Positions 18,415 through 26,503 of a DNA stretch of 64,000 nt are shown here, piece after piece. Within the stretch, counting starts at the first letter, position 1. The number at the start of each line of letters is the position of its first letter. Under the pieces are notes generated by a model. It made no database searches. It had not been told where the DNA came from and saw only the letters and a list, made by a program, of their open reading frames with translations. The stretch covers positions 62,001 to 126,000 of the forward strand of contig JBCBMY010000001.1 of the NCBI GenBank assembly GCA_039822045.1, written 5' to 3'. This DNA is from HLUCCA09 sp039822045. Its GTDB lineage: Bacteria; Pseudomonadota; Alphaproteobacteria; Rhodobacterales; Rhodobacteraceae. The position numbers were made by a program, and so were the translations under genes.

Positions 18415-19688
18415 CCCCTCAGGATCGACGCGCCGGCATAGCTGGCGACTTCGCCGAGCGCTTCCTCTATCCGGATCAGCTGATTGTATTTGGCCAGCCG
18501 GTCCGACCGGGCCAGTGAGCCCGTCTTGATCTGCCCGCAATTGGTGGCCACGGCAAGATCCGCAATCGTTGAATCCTCGGTCTCGCCCGAGCGGTGCGAC
18601 ATCACGCAGGTCATGCGGGCGCGATGCGCCATGTCGACCGCGGCGAGCGTCTCGGTGAGCGTGCCAATCTGGTTGACCTTGACCAACAGCGAGTTGGCCG
18701 CGCCCTCGGCGATTCCGCGCGACAACCGCTTGGGGTTGGTCACGAACAGGTCGTCGCCGACCAGCTGAACCCGGTCGCCGATTGCGGCCGTGAGCGCCTG
18801 CCACCCGTCCCAATCATCTTCCGAGCAGCCGTCTTCGATCGAGATGATCGGGTAGTCGTTCACCAAGCCCTCAAGATAGGACACATTCTCAGCGCCGGTC
18901 AGGGATTTGCCCTCGCCCTCAAGCTCATAGCGACCGTCCTTGAAGTACTCGGTCGCTGCGCAGTCGAGTGCGAGGTGGATGTCCTCGCCCGGATTGTAAC
19001 CAGCCGCTTCGACGGATGCGAGAATGAAATCAAGCGCTTCTCGTGCGGAGTTGATGTTGGGCGCAAATCCACCCTCATCGCCGATGCCGGTGGACAGGCC
19101 GGCGGCCGAAAGCTTCGATTTCAGCGTGTGGAACACCTCCGAGCCCATCCGGACCGCCTCCGAGATCGAGGGCGCGGAGACGGGCATGATCATGAACTCC
19201 TGAATGTCGATCGGGTTGTCGGCGTGCTCGCCCCCGTTCAGGATATTCATCATCGGAACCGGAAGGATGCGCGCCGATGTCCCGCCGACATAACGGTAGA
19301 GCGCCTGCCCGGAATAGTCTGCCGCGGCCTTGGCACAGGCGAGCGACACGCCGAGGATGGCATTGGCGCCCAGCCGGCCCTTATTCTCGGTCCCATCGAG
19401 CTCGATCATCATTTGGTCGAGCGCCACCTGTTCGGTCACATCGAACCCGACGAGCGCCTCGGCGATCTCGCCATTCACCGAACCAATGGCGTTCTGCACG
19501 CCCTTGCCCTTGTAGCGGCCCTTGTCGCCATCGCGCTTTTCGACCGCCTCGTGCGCGCCGGTCGAGGCGCCCGAGGGCACCGCGGCCCGGCCCATCGTGC
19601 CGTCGTCGAGGGTGACGTCGACCTCAACGGTCGGGTTGCCGCGGCTGTCTAGAATTTCGCGGGCGTGAATGTCGATGATTGTCGTCAT
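18411..19688 (-). CDS. eno: Enolase
   Basis: A 425-residue glycolytic enzyme interconverting 2-phosphoglycerate and phosphoenolpyruvate. Signature segments are visible: SGASTGAHEAVE (the flexible active-site loop), SIEDGCSEDDW with a magnesium ligand, LLVKVNQIGT with the catalytic lysine, and SHRSGETED near the C-terminus. Length matches bacterial enolases. It lies 33 bp after eamA on the same strand and overlaps the DUF985 start by 4 bp. Confidence 0.97.
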   Translation of the reverse strand: MTTIIDIHAREILDSRGNPTVEVDVTLDDGTMGRAAVPSGASTGAHEAVEKRDGDKGRYKGKGVQNAIGSVNGEIAEALVGFDVTEQVALDQMMIELDGTENKGRLGANAILGVSLACAKAAADYSGQALYRYVGGTSARILPVPMMNILNGGEHADNPIDIQEFMIMPVSAPSISEAVRMGSEVFHTLKSKLSAAGLSTGIGDEGGFAPNINSAREALDFILASVEAAGYNPGEDIHLALDCAATEYFKDGRYELEGEGKSLTGAENVSYLEGLVNDYPIISIEDGCSEDDWDGWQALTAAIGDRVQLVGDDLFVTNPKRLSRGIAEGAANSLLVKVNQIGTLTETLAAVDMAHRARMTCVMSHRSGETEDSTIADLAVATNCGQIKTGSLARSDRLAKYNQLIRIEEALGEVASYAGASILRG

Positions 19689-19721
19689 GGTCCGTCCCTC
19701 TCTGCCGGTTCCACGGGCTCT

Positions 19722-20606
19722 TTACGGGGCCTTGGGCACCGTGTGAAGGCTGCTCAACCGCCGTTCCCGGTGCAGCACGTAGAGCCCCGATCCGATGATC
19801 AGCGTGGCCCCGGCGGCCAGCGACCAGTCGGGCCGCTCGCCCAGCACCAGAATGCCGAGGGCGGCCAGGAACAGAAGGCGCGAATACCGAAACGGGGCCA
19901 CGACCGATACGGGGGCTGCGCGCACCGAAGCCGTGATCGTGAAGTACGCCACGGTGCCACAGATCATCAGCATCGCGATGATGCCCCAGGGCGGATCGGG
20001 CGGCAGCAACTGCCCGGGCCCGGCCAGCGACCAGATCACGCCGAGCGCCCCGATGAAGGCAAGCCCGTGGGCCGCCAGCACCAGTGTCGGCAACTCGCGC
20101 GGCGCCATCCGGTTGAACAGGTCCCGCCCGGACAAGCACACCATCGCGCCGACGGCCAGAAGCGCACCGGGCGCGATCCCGGCCTCCCACGGCCGCAGCA
20201 CCACGAGCACACCGGCAAACCCGACGCTCGCCGCCAGCCAGCGCCGCCAGCCCACAGGCTCCTTCAAGAGCAGGGCGGCGCCGGCCATTACCGTCAACGG
20301 CGCGGCCTGCAGGATGGCCCCCACGATGATCAGCGGCGTCGTGGCCAGCGCGATCACCATCATCGTTGACCCAAGAATTTCCGAGACATTGCGGGCCAGG
20401 ACGGCCGGGTGAAGCGCGAGGGGCGTCAGCAATCGCTCCCCTCGGAGCATCGCCAAACCGGCAAAGGTGACAAACCCGCTCGCCCCGAGGATGAAGATCA
20501 CCTGCGCCTGGTCGAGCGACCCGGCGCTCAGTTTGATGGCCAGGTCGGCAAGGGCGAAAAACGCCATGGCCACCACCATAAGCGCGATGCCGCGGGCATT
20601 GGCCAT
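19722..20606 (-). CDS. EamA/DMT-superfamily membrane transporter
   Basis: A 294-residue protein with about ten hydrophobic helices in two EamA repeats (about residues 5-140 and 150-285). This is the drug/metabolite transporter superfamily; the substrate cannot be deduced. The ATG at 20606 was chosen because MANARGIALMV begins the first helix and the start lies one base after the fur stop; the in-frame extension upstream overlaps fur. Tight coupling to fur may mean metal-responsive expression or simply a shared transcript. Confidence 0.87.
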   Translation of the reverse strand: MANARGIALMVVAMAFFALADLAIKLSAGSLDQAQVIFILGASGFVTFAGLAMLRGERLLTPLALHPAVLARNVSEILGSTMMVIALATTPLIIVGAILQAAPLTVMAGAALLLKEPVGWRRWLAASVGFAGVLVVLRPWEAGIAPGALLAVGAMVCLSGRDLFNRMAPRELPTLVLAAHGLAFIGALGVIWSLAGPGQLLPPDPPWGIIAMLMICGTVAYFTITASVRAAPVSVVAPFRYSRLLFLAALGILVLGERPDWSLAAGATLIIGSGLYVLHRERRLSSLHTVPKAP

Positions 20607-20607
20607 G

Positions 20608-21027
20608 TCAGTCTCGGGTGCGGTTGAGCCGCACGGCGTAAAGCTCAAGCCGGTGGCCCATGAGCCGGTAGCCCAGCCGCCGCGCGATCTTTTCCTGAAG
20701 CGCCTCAATCTCGGGGTCGACGAACTCGATCACTTCGCCGGTCTTCATGTCGATCAGGTGGTCGTGATGGTCGCGCTCGGCATCCTCATAGCGCGCCCGG
20801 CCGTCGCCGAACTCGAGCTTATCCAGTAGGCCGGCCTCTTCGAAGAGCTTCACGGTGCGATAGACCGTGGCAAGCGAGATCCGCTCGTCCCGCGCCGTGG
20901 CCCGGGCATACAGCTCTTCTACATCGGGGTGGTCGGTGCTCCCTTCGAGCACCTCGGCGATCACACGCCGCTGTTCGGTCAGCCGAAGGCCTTTCGCTTC
21001 GAGCCGGTCGAGCAGGCTGTCGGGCAT
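20608..21027 (-). CDS. fur: Fur-family metal-responsive transcriptional regulator (Fur/Mur type)
   Basis: A 139-residue protein with the Fur winged helix (TEQRRVIAEVLEG through ISLATVYRTVKLFEEAGLL) and a dimerisation domain with the metal-site pattern HHDHLIDMKTGEVIEF. It lacks a C-terminal CxxC structural zinc motif, as in many alphaproteobacterial Fur proteins, several of which respond to manganese (Mur). The ATG at 21027 gives MPDSLLDRLEAKGLRLT, the normal family start; a longer frame to 21153 overlaps the upstream gene. It is transcribed with eamA. Confidence 0.9.
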   Translation of the reverse strand: MPDSLLDRLEAKGLRLTEQRRVIAEVLEGSTDHPDVEELYARATARDERISLATVYRTVKLFEEAGLLDKLEFGDGRARYEDAERDHHDHLIDMKTGEVIEFVDPEIEALQEKIARRLGYRLMGHRLELYAVRLNRTRD

Positions 21028-21089
21028 CGGGGGCCGCGCTCCTCGGTTGCGTCTCCGGGTGGTACCGGATCGGGGCGCGCGGGGAAAGG

Positions 21090-22079
21090 TCAGACGGCGC
21101 CAGTGTGGAGCAGGATCTGTTTCCAGATCGCCGTCTCGTCGATCAAGGTCCACTCCCGGCGCAGGCCGCGCGGACCGAACTCGGCCTGCGTGATCCCCAT
21201 CACGTGAACCGGGGCGCCGGTGGGTGCGCCGAAACGGCCCCAGCCATCATGGCGGCCGGTGAGCGACCAACGCATGGCCGCACGCGGTGGCATGCCTTCG
21301 TCTTCCCGTCCGATCCGGTGGTGCACCTCGGCGCGGGCCGACGGGAAGGCCGCGCGCAGCCCCATCCAGAACCGGTCGACCTCGAAGTGCCCATGTCCAA
21401 GCTGGTGGCCGGGATAGTTGAGTTCCGCGGCCGGATCATAGGAGGCAGGGATGATTGAGAATGCCGCATCGAAGAGAGCCGTCAGAATGTCCTCCAACCG
21501 CATCCCCCAGGGATTGTTGTCGCCCCGCCCGGCATAGGGGCCGGGCACGTCCGTCTCGGGCGTGAACGGGCGCACGCATGCCTCGGGCCCGCCCTCGCGC
21601 GCGATCAGGTCGCGCGTCCAATCCACGATGTCAGCCCCCATCTGGCGCACAATGGCGGCCTGGTCGCGCACCAGCCATTCGTCACTCACCTGATCCATTG
21701 CGCAGTAGCAATCGGCAAGGATTCGGTAAGTCAGCCGCCGGCCCGTCGGCGCGCCGTAGGCACCGGGTCCGGTATGCGTGGCCTGGCAGATCAGCCGATG
21801 GGACGACAGAAACGCCGTGCGATCCGCATCCGCCCAGCACCAGATCACATCCTCTCCGGGCAACTCCCGATCCGGAAACTCTGCCAGCGTCGCCTGCGTT
21901 GCAGCGATGATCCCGCCGTTGCCGACCAATACCGAGGCCGGAGACCGCACCACCAGATCCTCGGCATAGTACCGGGTCAGCGTGTCGATCCCTCGATCCT
22001 CCCAAATCGCCCGCGTGATGCCGAGAATGTAATCGGGAATGTCGGTCCACCGGGGATCGAAGCCAGGGGCAATCGGCAT
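21090..22079 (-). CDS. SnoaL-like/NTF2-fold polyketide-cyclase-type protein, apparently two tandem domains
   Basis: A 329-residue protein in which both halves resemble SnoaL-like NTF2 folds: the first at about residues 10-140 (DTLTRYYAEDLVVRSP region) and the second from about 190 to the end. No signal peptide or membrane segment is visible. Proteins of this fold include cyclases, isomerases and non-catalytic binding modules, so no reaction is proposed. The ATG at 22079 was preferred over the GTG at 22094; the difference is five residues. It lies 33 bp after the MoxR-like gene and 62 bp before fur, all on the same strand. Confidence 0.75.
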   Translation of the reverse strand: MPIAPGFDPRWTDIPDYILGITRAIWEDRGIDTLTRYYAEDLVVRSPASVLVGNGGIIAATQATLAEFPDRELPGEDVIWCWADADRTAFLSSHRLICQATHTGPGAYGAPTGRRLTYRILADCYCAMDQVSDEWLVRDQAAIVRQMGADIVDWTRDLIAREGGPEACVRPFTPETDVPGPYAGRGDNNPWGMRLEDILTALFDAAFSIIPASYDPAAELNYPGHQLGHGHFEVDRFWMGLRAAFPSARAEVHHRIGREDEGMPPRAAMRWSLTGRHDGWGRFGAPTGAPVHVMGITQAEFGPRGLRREWTLIDETAIWKQILLHTGAV

Positions 22080-22112
22080 GGCGCTTCTATCCACTTCCCG
22101 GTCTTGACGAAC

Positions 22113-22955
22113 CTAGCGCCGTTCGCTCCGCGCCATGAATGCCAGGCGCTCGAACAGCGCCACGTCCTGCTCGTTCTTCAAGAGCGCGCCATGGAGCCGG
22201 GGCAGGGCGTTCGAGGGGTCGCCGCGCAACTCTTCCGCCGACAGATCCTCGGCCAGGAGAAGCTTCAGCCAGTCGAGCACCTCCGACGTCGAGGGCTTTT
22301 TCTTCAACCCCGGCTGCTCGCGGATCTCATAGAACTGCGTCAGGGCGGCGTGCAGAAGCTGGCCTTTGATGCCGGGGTGGTGGACCTCGACGATCCGCTG
22401 CATCGTCTCTGGATCGGGAAACCGGATGTAGTGAAAAAAGCACCGTCGCAGGAAGGCGTCGGGCAATTCCTTTTCATTGTTCGACGTGATGATCACCACG
22501 GGGCGGTTCAGCGCGCGCACCGTCTCGCCGGTCTCGTAGACGTGGAACTCCATCCGGTCGAGCTCCTGCAGCAGGTCGTTGGGGAACTCGATATCGGCCT
22601 TGTCGATCTCGTCGATCAGCAAAACGACTCGGCCCTCAGCCGTGAACGCCTCCCACAGTTTGCCGCGCTTGATGTAGTTGGCGATGTCGTGAACCCGCGC
22701 GTCGCCGAGTTGGCTGTCGCGCAGCCGGCTCACCGCATCGTACTCATAAAGCCCCTGCTGGGCTCGCGTCGTCGACTTGATATGCCACTCGATCAGCGGC
22801 AGTCCGAGCGACTGTGCCACCTGCCGTGCAAGCTCGGTCTTGCCGGTACCAGGCTCGCCCTTCACGAGAAGCGGGCGCTCCAGCGTGACGGCGGCGTCGA
22901 CAGCTATGGCAAGGTCGTCGGGGACGATATAGCTGTCGGTCGAGGTAAATTGCAT
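22113..22955 (-). CDS. MoxR-family AAA+ ATPase
   Basis: A 280-residue AAA+ ATPase. Walker A is GEPGTGKTEL and Walker B is VVLLIDEIDKAD; sensor 1 (VIITSNNEKELPDAFLRRC) and the arginine-finger region follow. This subgroup usually acts as a chaperone with a von Willebrand A protein, for example in maturation of metal enzymes such as CO dehydrogenase. No VWA-domain gene is adjacent here; the next gene on the strand is SnoaL-like. The ATG at 22955 (MQFTSTDSYIVPDD) was chosen on family length; 22991 is an alternative. Confidence 0.88.
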   Translation of the reverse strand: MQFTSTDSYIVPDDLAIAVDAAVTLERPLLVKGEPGTGKTELARQVAQSLGLPLIEWHIKSTTRAQQGLYEYDAVSRLRDSQLGDARVHDIANYIKRGKLWEAFTAEGRVVLLIDEIDKADIEFPNDLLQELDRMEFHVYETGETVRALNRPVVIITSNNEKELPDAFLRRCFFHYIRFPDPETMQRIVEVHHPGIKGQLLHAALTQFYEIREQPGLKKKPSTSEVLDWLKLLLAEDLSAEELRGDPSNALPRLHGALLKNEQDVALFERLAFMARSERR

Positions 22956-23197
22956 GGCTGCCCTGGCGATTGTTTCCGCCTGACACTGCACGCTGCGGCG
23001 CGGCGCCGCAACTGCTTCAGGACCCTAACATAAGGTGATGATTTAGGGGCGAAACGGGCGTGACAAGGCGGGGGGCATGCAGTATGAGCCGCGCCATGGG
23101 AGGCCAGATGCCCGCAGAAATTAATCGAGCGCCGGATGGGATCGCTGCAGACGCCCTAACGGAGGCCGAGCGGGCGAGCGAGCGAGAGGGAAACGGG

Positions 23198-23620
23198 ATG
23201 AAACAGGAAGTCTTCCTACCGGACGATTATCGTCCGGCCGAGGACGAGCCCTTCATGAACGAACGTCAGGTTGAGTATTTCCGACGCAAGCTCCTGGCAT
23301 GGCGGGCCGATTTGTTGGAGGAAAGCCGGGAAACGATCGAGGGGTTGCAGGAAGCTGCGCGCAACATCCCCGATCTCGCCGACCGCGCCTCCGAGGAAAC
23401 CGATCGTGCGCTGGAGCTGCGCACAAGGGACCGACAACGCAAGCTCGTGGCCAAGATCGACTCGGCGCTCCGTCGGATCGAGAATGGCGAGTACGGGTAT
23501 TGCGAGGTCACGGGCGAGCCGATCTCGCTCAAACGCCTCGACGCCCGCCCAATCGCGACGCTCAGCCTTGAAGCGCAGGAGCGTCACGAGCGCCGCGAAA
23601 AGGTCCATCGCGACGATTGA
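23198..23620 (+). CDS. dksA: DksA-family RNA polymerase-binding protein with a degenerate zinc finger
   Basis: A 140-residue DksA homologue that should bind the RNA polymerase secondary channel and modulate promoters with ppGpp. The coiled-coil tip keeps the key acidic residues as DLADRA (Asp59, Asp62, Ala64). The globular domain keeps only the first of four zinc cysteines (Cys102 in YCEVTGEP); the positions matching the second CxxC read SLEA. A DksA-like protein with this kind of loss is known in Rhodobacter sphaeroides and is functional. The ATG at 23198 follows GAGAGGGAAACGG; upstream in-frame residues show no similarity to the family. A second, zinc-containing DksA-like gene lies at 51466-51804. 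Confidence 0.9.
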   Translation: MKQEVFLPDDYRPAEDEPFMNERQVEYFRRKLLAWRADLLEESRETIEGLQEAARNIPDLADRASEETDRALELRTRDRQRKLVAKIDSALRRIENGEYGYCEVTGEPISLKRLDARPIATLSLEAQERHERREKVHRDD

Positions 23621-23704
23621 TCCGCGGGCGGCTCGGCCCAAGATCAATCAACTGGTATCGAAGCGCCGGGGCCAAGCCTCGGCGTTTTTCGCGTTGGAGG
23701 CCCC

Positions 23705-24868
23705 ATGTCCCTGATCGGACGCGAGATCACGATCGTCGGCGCCGGCATTGCGGGCCTTGCCGCGGCTCAGGCTCTGGCGATGCGGGGCGCTTCCGTTACG
23801 GTTCTTGAGCGCGCGCCCGCGATCGCGGAGGTGGGCGCCGGCCTGCAGATCTCGCCCAATGGCGCCCGTGTTCTCGATGCGCTCGGCCTGACGTCGGACC
23901 TTGAGGCCGCCACAACCGCCTCGAAGGCCGTCACCTTGCGCAACCATCGGGGGCGGCGCGTCCTTCGCATGTCTCTCTCGCGGCACGCGCGTTTTTCGCT
24001 CACCCATCGGGCCGACCTGATCGCGCTGCTCGAGGCCGGTGCCCGCAGAGCCGGCGTCGCCATTGAAACAGGCATCGAGGTGGCGACTGTCGACCCGGGC
24101 GACGGCAGCGCCACGCTGCGCCTGTCTGACGGCACTGCACGCCGCACGTCACTCGCCATCGGGGCAGACGGCCTCCATTCCCGCGCACGCGCCGCGCTCC
24201 TCGGCGAGGCCAAACCCACCTTCACGGGCCACGTTGCCTGGCGTGCGCTGATCCCCGCCCCCCGGGGCATCCCGGACGAGGCGCAGGTCTTCATGGGGCC
24301 GGGCGCCCATGTCGTGGCCTATCCGCTCCGGCACGGTGCGCTGCTCAATCTCGTATGCGTCGAGGAGCGGACAGGTTGGCACGCAGAGGGTTGGCACCAT
24401 GCGGGCGACGCTGACGCCCTGCGCGCTGCCTTCGCGCAGTTCGGCGAGCCGGTCCGCAGCTGGCTTGCGATGGTCGAACAGCCCATGGTCTGGGGCCTCT
24501 TCCGCCACCCGGTCGCGCCCACCTGGCATGGCCCGTCGGTCGCCCTGATCGGGGATGCTGCGCACCCCACGCTCCCCTTTCTGGCCCAAGGCGCATGCTT
24601 GGCGCTCGAGGACGCATGGGCGCTCACCCATGCGCTCGCCAGCCACGACGGCGACGCGGCCGCGCTCGCCGCCTATCAGGCCACGCGCCGCCCCAGGGCC
24701 AAGGCCATTGTCGACGCGGCCACGGCGAACGCGCGCAACTACCATCTCCGCCCGCCGCTCCAGCCGCTCGCGCACGCCATCCTCCGCGCCATCGATGCGG
24801 CCGCTCCGCAGGCCATGCTCGCCCGCTACGACTGGATTTACCGACACGACCCGACAGCGGTGGATTAA
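23705..24868 (+). CDS. FAD-dependent aromatic-ring monooxygenase family protein
   Basis: A 387-residue class A flavoprotein monooxygenase. The FAD-binding GxGxxG is in VGAGIAGLAAAQAL near the N-terminus, and the second FAD motif GDAAHPTLPFLAQGACLALEDAWAL is near residue 282. The pattern is closest to salicylate hydroxylase or 3-hydroxybenzoate 6-hydroxylase-like enzymes that use NAD(P)H and O2. Substrate is unknown and no catabolic neighbours help. It is followed by tRNA-Leu. Confidence 0.85.
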   Translation: MSLIGREITIVGAGIAGLAAAQALAMRGASVTVLERAPAIAEVGAGLQISPNGARVLDALGLTSDLEAATTASKAVTLRNHRGRRVLRMSLSRHARFSLTHRADLIALLEAGARRAGVAIETGIEVATVDPGDGSATLRLSDGTARRTSLAIGADGLHSRARAALLGEAKPTFTGHVAWRALIPAPRGIPDEAQVFMGPGAHVVAYPLRHGALLNLVCVEERTGWHAEGWHHAGDADALRAAFAQFGEPVRSWLAMVEQPMVWGLFRHPVAPTWHGPSVALIGDAAHPTLPFLAQGACLALEDAWALTHALASHDGDAAALAAYQATRRPRAKAIVDAATANARNYHLRPPLQPLAHAILRAIDAAAPQAMLARYDWIYRHDPTAVD

Positions 24869-24954
24869 GCGCTTTTCCCCTCGCATCCCCCTGTCTGCCT
24901 TGGTAAGAGGCGCGCCAATCGGGGCGGTGCGGTACGCGCCGCCCCTAGCCGTTC

Positions 24955-25039
24955 GCGGGTGTGGCGGAATTGGTAGACGCACTTGGTTTAGGTCCAAGCG
25001 CCGCAAGGCGTGGGGGTTCGAGTCCCTCCACCCGCACCA
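24955..25039 (+). tRNA. tRNA-Leu (anticodon UAG)
   Basis: An 85-nt class II tRNA with encoded CCA. The acceptor stem pairs GCGGGTG with CACCCGC. The anticodon stem CTTGG/CCAAG encloses loop TTTAGGT with anticodon TAG at 24989-24991, reading CUA leucine codons. A variable arm of the long leucine type and a normal T-loop (GGTTCGAGTCC) follow. It sits 30 bp upstream of tig. Confidence 0.97.
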
Positions 25040-25069
25040 GGATATACGAGACGAGAAGGACGACGAGCG

Positions 25070-26395
25070 ATGCAGGTCACCGAAACCCTTAACGAGGGTC
25101 TGAAGCGCGGCTACCAGATCACTATTCCGGCCGCCGAGCTGGATGCCAAGGTCGACGCCAAGCTCCGCGAGGCCCAGCCCGAGATTGAGATGAAGGGCTT
25201 TCGCAAGGGGAAGGTGCCACTGCCGCTTCTGAAAAAGCAGTTCGGCACGCGAATCCTCGGCGAAGCCATGCAGGAAGCCGTCGACGGCGCGATGTCGGAG
25301 CATCTGGAAAGCACCGGCGACCGTCCGGCGCTGCAGCCCCAGGTCAAGATGATCGGCGAAGACTGGAAGGAGGGCGACGACGTCGTCGTCCAGATGGACT
25401 ATGAGGCACTGCCCGAGATTTCCGAGCCCGATCTCGCCTCGATCAGCCTCGAAAAGCTCGTGGTCAAGGCCGACGACGCCGCGATTACCGAGGCGCTCGA
25501 CGGGCTGGCCGATCAGGCCAAGCGGTTCGAAGACAAAGAGGGCGCCGCAGAAGATGGCGATCAGGTCGTCATGGATTTCGTCGGCAAAGTCGACGGGGAA
25601 ACCTTCGATGGCGGCTCGGCCGAGGACTTTCCGCTGGAACTCGGCTCTGGTCAGTTCATCCCCGGCTTCGAGGAAAAGCTGATCGGGGTGACCGCTGGCG
25701 AAGAGCGCACCGTTCAGGTCACGTTCCCCGACGAGTACGGGGCCGAACATCTGGCCGGTAAGGACGCCGAGTTCGACTGCACGATCAAGGCCGTGAAGGC
25801 CGCGACCAAAGCCGAGATCGACGACGAGCTTGCCACCCAGTTCGGTGCCGACGATCTTGAGGCGCTGAAGGGCCAGATCTCCGAGCGGCTTGAGGCCGAG
25901 TATTCCGGTGCCGCACGGGCCGTCATGAAGCGGGCGCTCCTCGACACGCTCGACGAAACGGTGGCGTTCGACCTGCCTCCGACGCTCGTCGATGCCGAGG
26001 CCAAACAGATCGCCCACCAGCTCTGGCACGAAGAGAATCCCGAGGCCAAGGACCAAGACCAACCCGAGATCGAGACGACCGAGGAGCACACCTCGCTGGC
26101 CGAACGCCGGGTCAAGCTCGGTCTGCTCCTTGCCGAGCTGGGTCGCCAGAAGTCTATCGAGGTGACCGACGCTGAGATGAGCCAGGCCGTCATGGCGCAG
26201 GCCCGGCAATATCCCGGCCAGGAGCGGCAGTTCTTCGAGTTCGTGCAGAACAACCCCCAGGCGCAGCAGCAACTGCGCGCGCCGATCTTCGAAGACAAGG
26301 TCGTCGATTTCATCTTCGAGCTTGCACAGGTCGAAGAAAAGGAAGTCGACAAGGACGCCCTGAAGGAGGCGGTCGAGGCTCTCGACGAGGAGTGA
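25070..26395 (+). CDS. tig: Trigger factor, ribosome-associated chaperone and prolyl isomerase
   Basis: A 441-residue protein with the three trigger-factor domains: the ribosome-binding N-terminus with the GFRKGKVP signature near residue 43, an FKBP-type isomerase domain (about residues 155-240, containing FDGGSAEDFPLELGSGQFIPGFE), and the helical C-terminal chaperone domain. It meets nascent chains at the ribosome exit tunnel. The ATG at 25070 follows AGAAGGACGACGAG. A rho-independent terminator lies just downstream. Confidence 0.96.
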   Translation: MQVTETLNEGLKRGYQITIPAAELDAKVDAKLREAQPEIEMKGFRKGKVPLPLLKKQFGTRILGEAMQEAVDGAMSEHLESTGDRPALQPQVKMIGEDWKEGDDVVVQMDYEALPEISEPDLASISLEKLVVKADDAAITEALDGLADQAKRFEDKEGAAEDGDQVVMDFVGKVDGETFDGGSAEDFPLELGSGQFIPGFEEKLIGVTAGEERTVQVTFPDEYGAEHLAGKDAEFDCTIKAVKAATKAEIDDELATQFGADDLEALKGQISERLEAEYSGAARAVMKRALLDTLDETVAFDLPPTLVDAEAKQIAHQLWHEENPEAKDQDQPEIETTEEHTSLAERRVKLGLLLAELGRQKSIEVTDAEMSQAVMAQARQYPGQERQFFEFVQNNPQAQQQLRAPIFEDKVVDFIFELAQVEEKEVDKDALKEAVEALDEE

Positions 26396-26418
26396 GCCGC
26401 CAACCAGCCGCCGACACC

Positions 26419-26450
26419 GGGCCGTCCGCTTCGGGCGGCCCTCTTTTTTG
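26419..26450 (+). terminator. Rho-independent terminator after tig
   Basis: Arms GGGCCGTCC (26419-26427) and GGGCGGCCC (26433-26441) pair with one G-T wobble around a GCTTC loop, followed by CTCTTTTTT-like T-rich sequence (26442-26449). It begins 23 bp after the tig stop. Confidence 0.88.
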
Positions 26451-26503
26451 ATTGAGCGCATTGCGCTGATCTGGGCCAACGGGATCGGCCCCGGTCGCCC
26501 GGC

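Noticed and set aside
24955..25039. tRNA-Leu as an integration site of a mobile element
   Set aside because: No integrase or 3'-end duplication is seen nearby, and tig follows in a normal arrangement.
24149..26479. Minus-strand open frame of 776 codons across the monooxygenase, tRNA-Leu and tig
   Set aside because: It is antisense to tig and the monooxygenase, both confidently identified, and crosses a tRNA gene. Long antisense frames are expected in GC-rich DNA.
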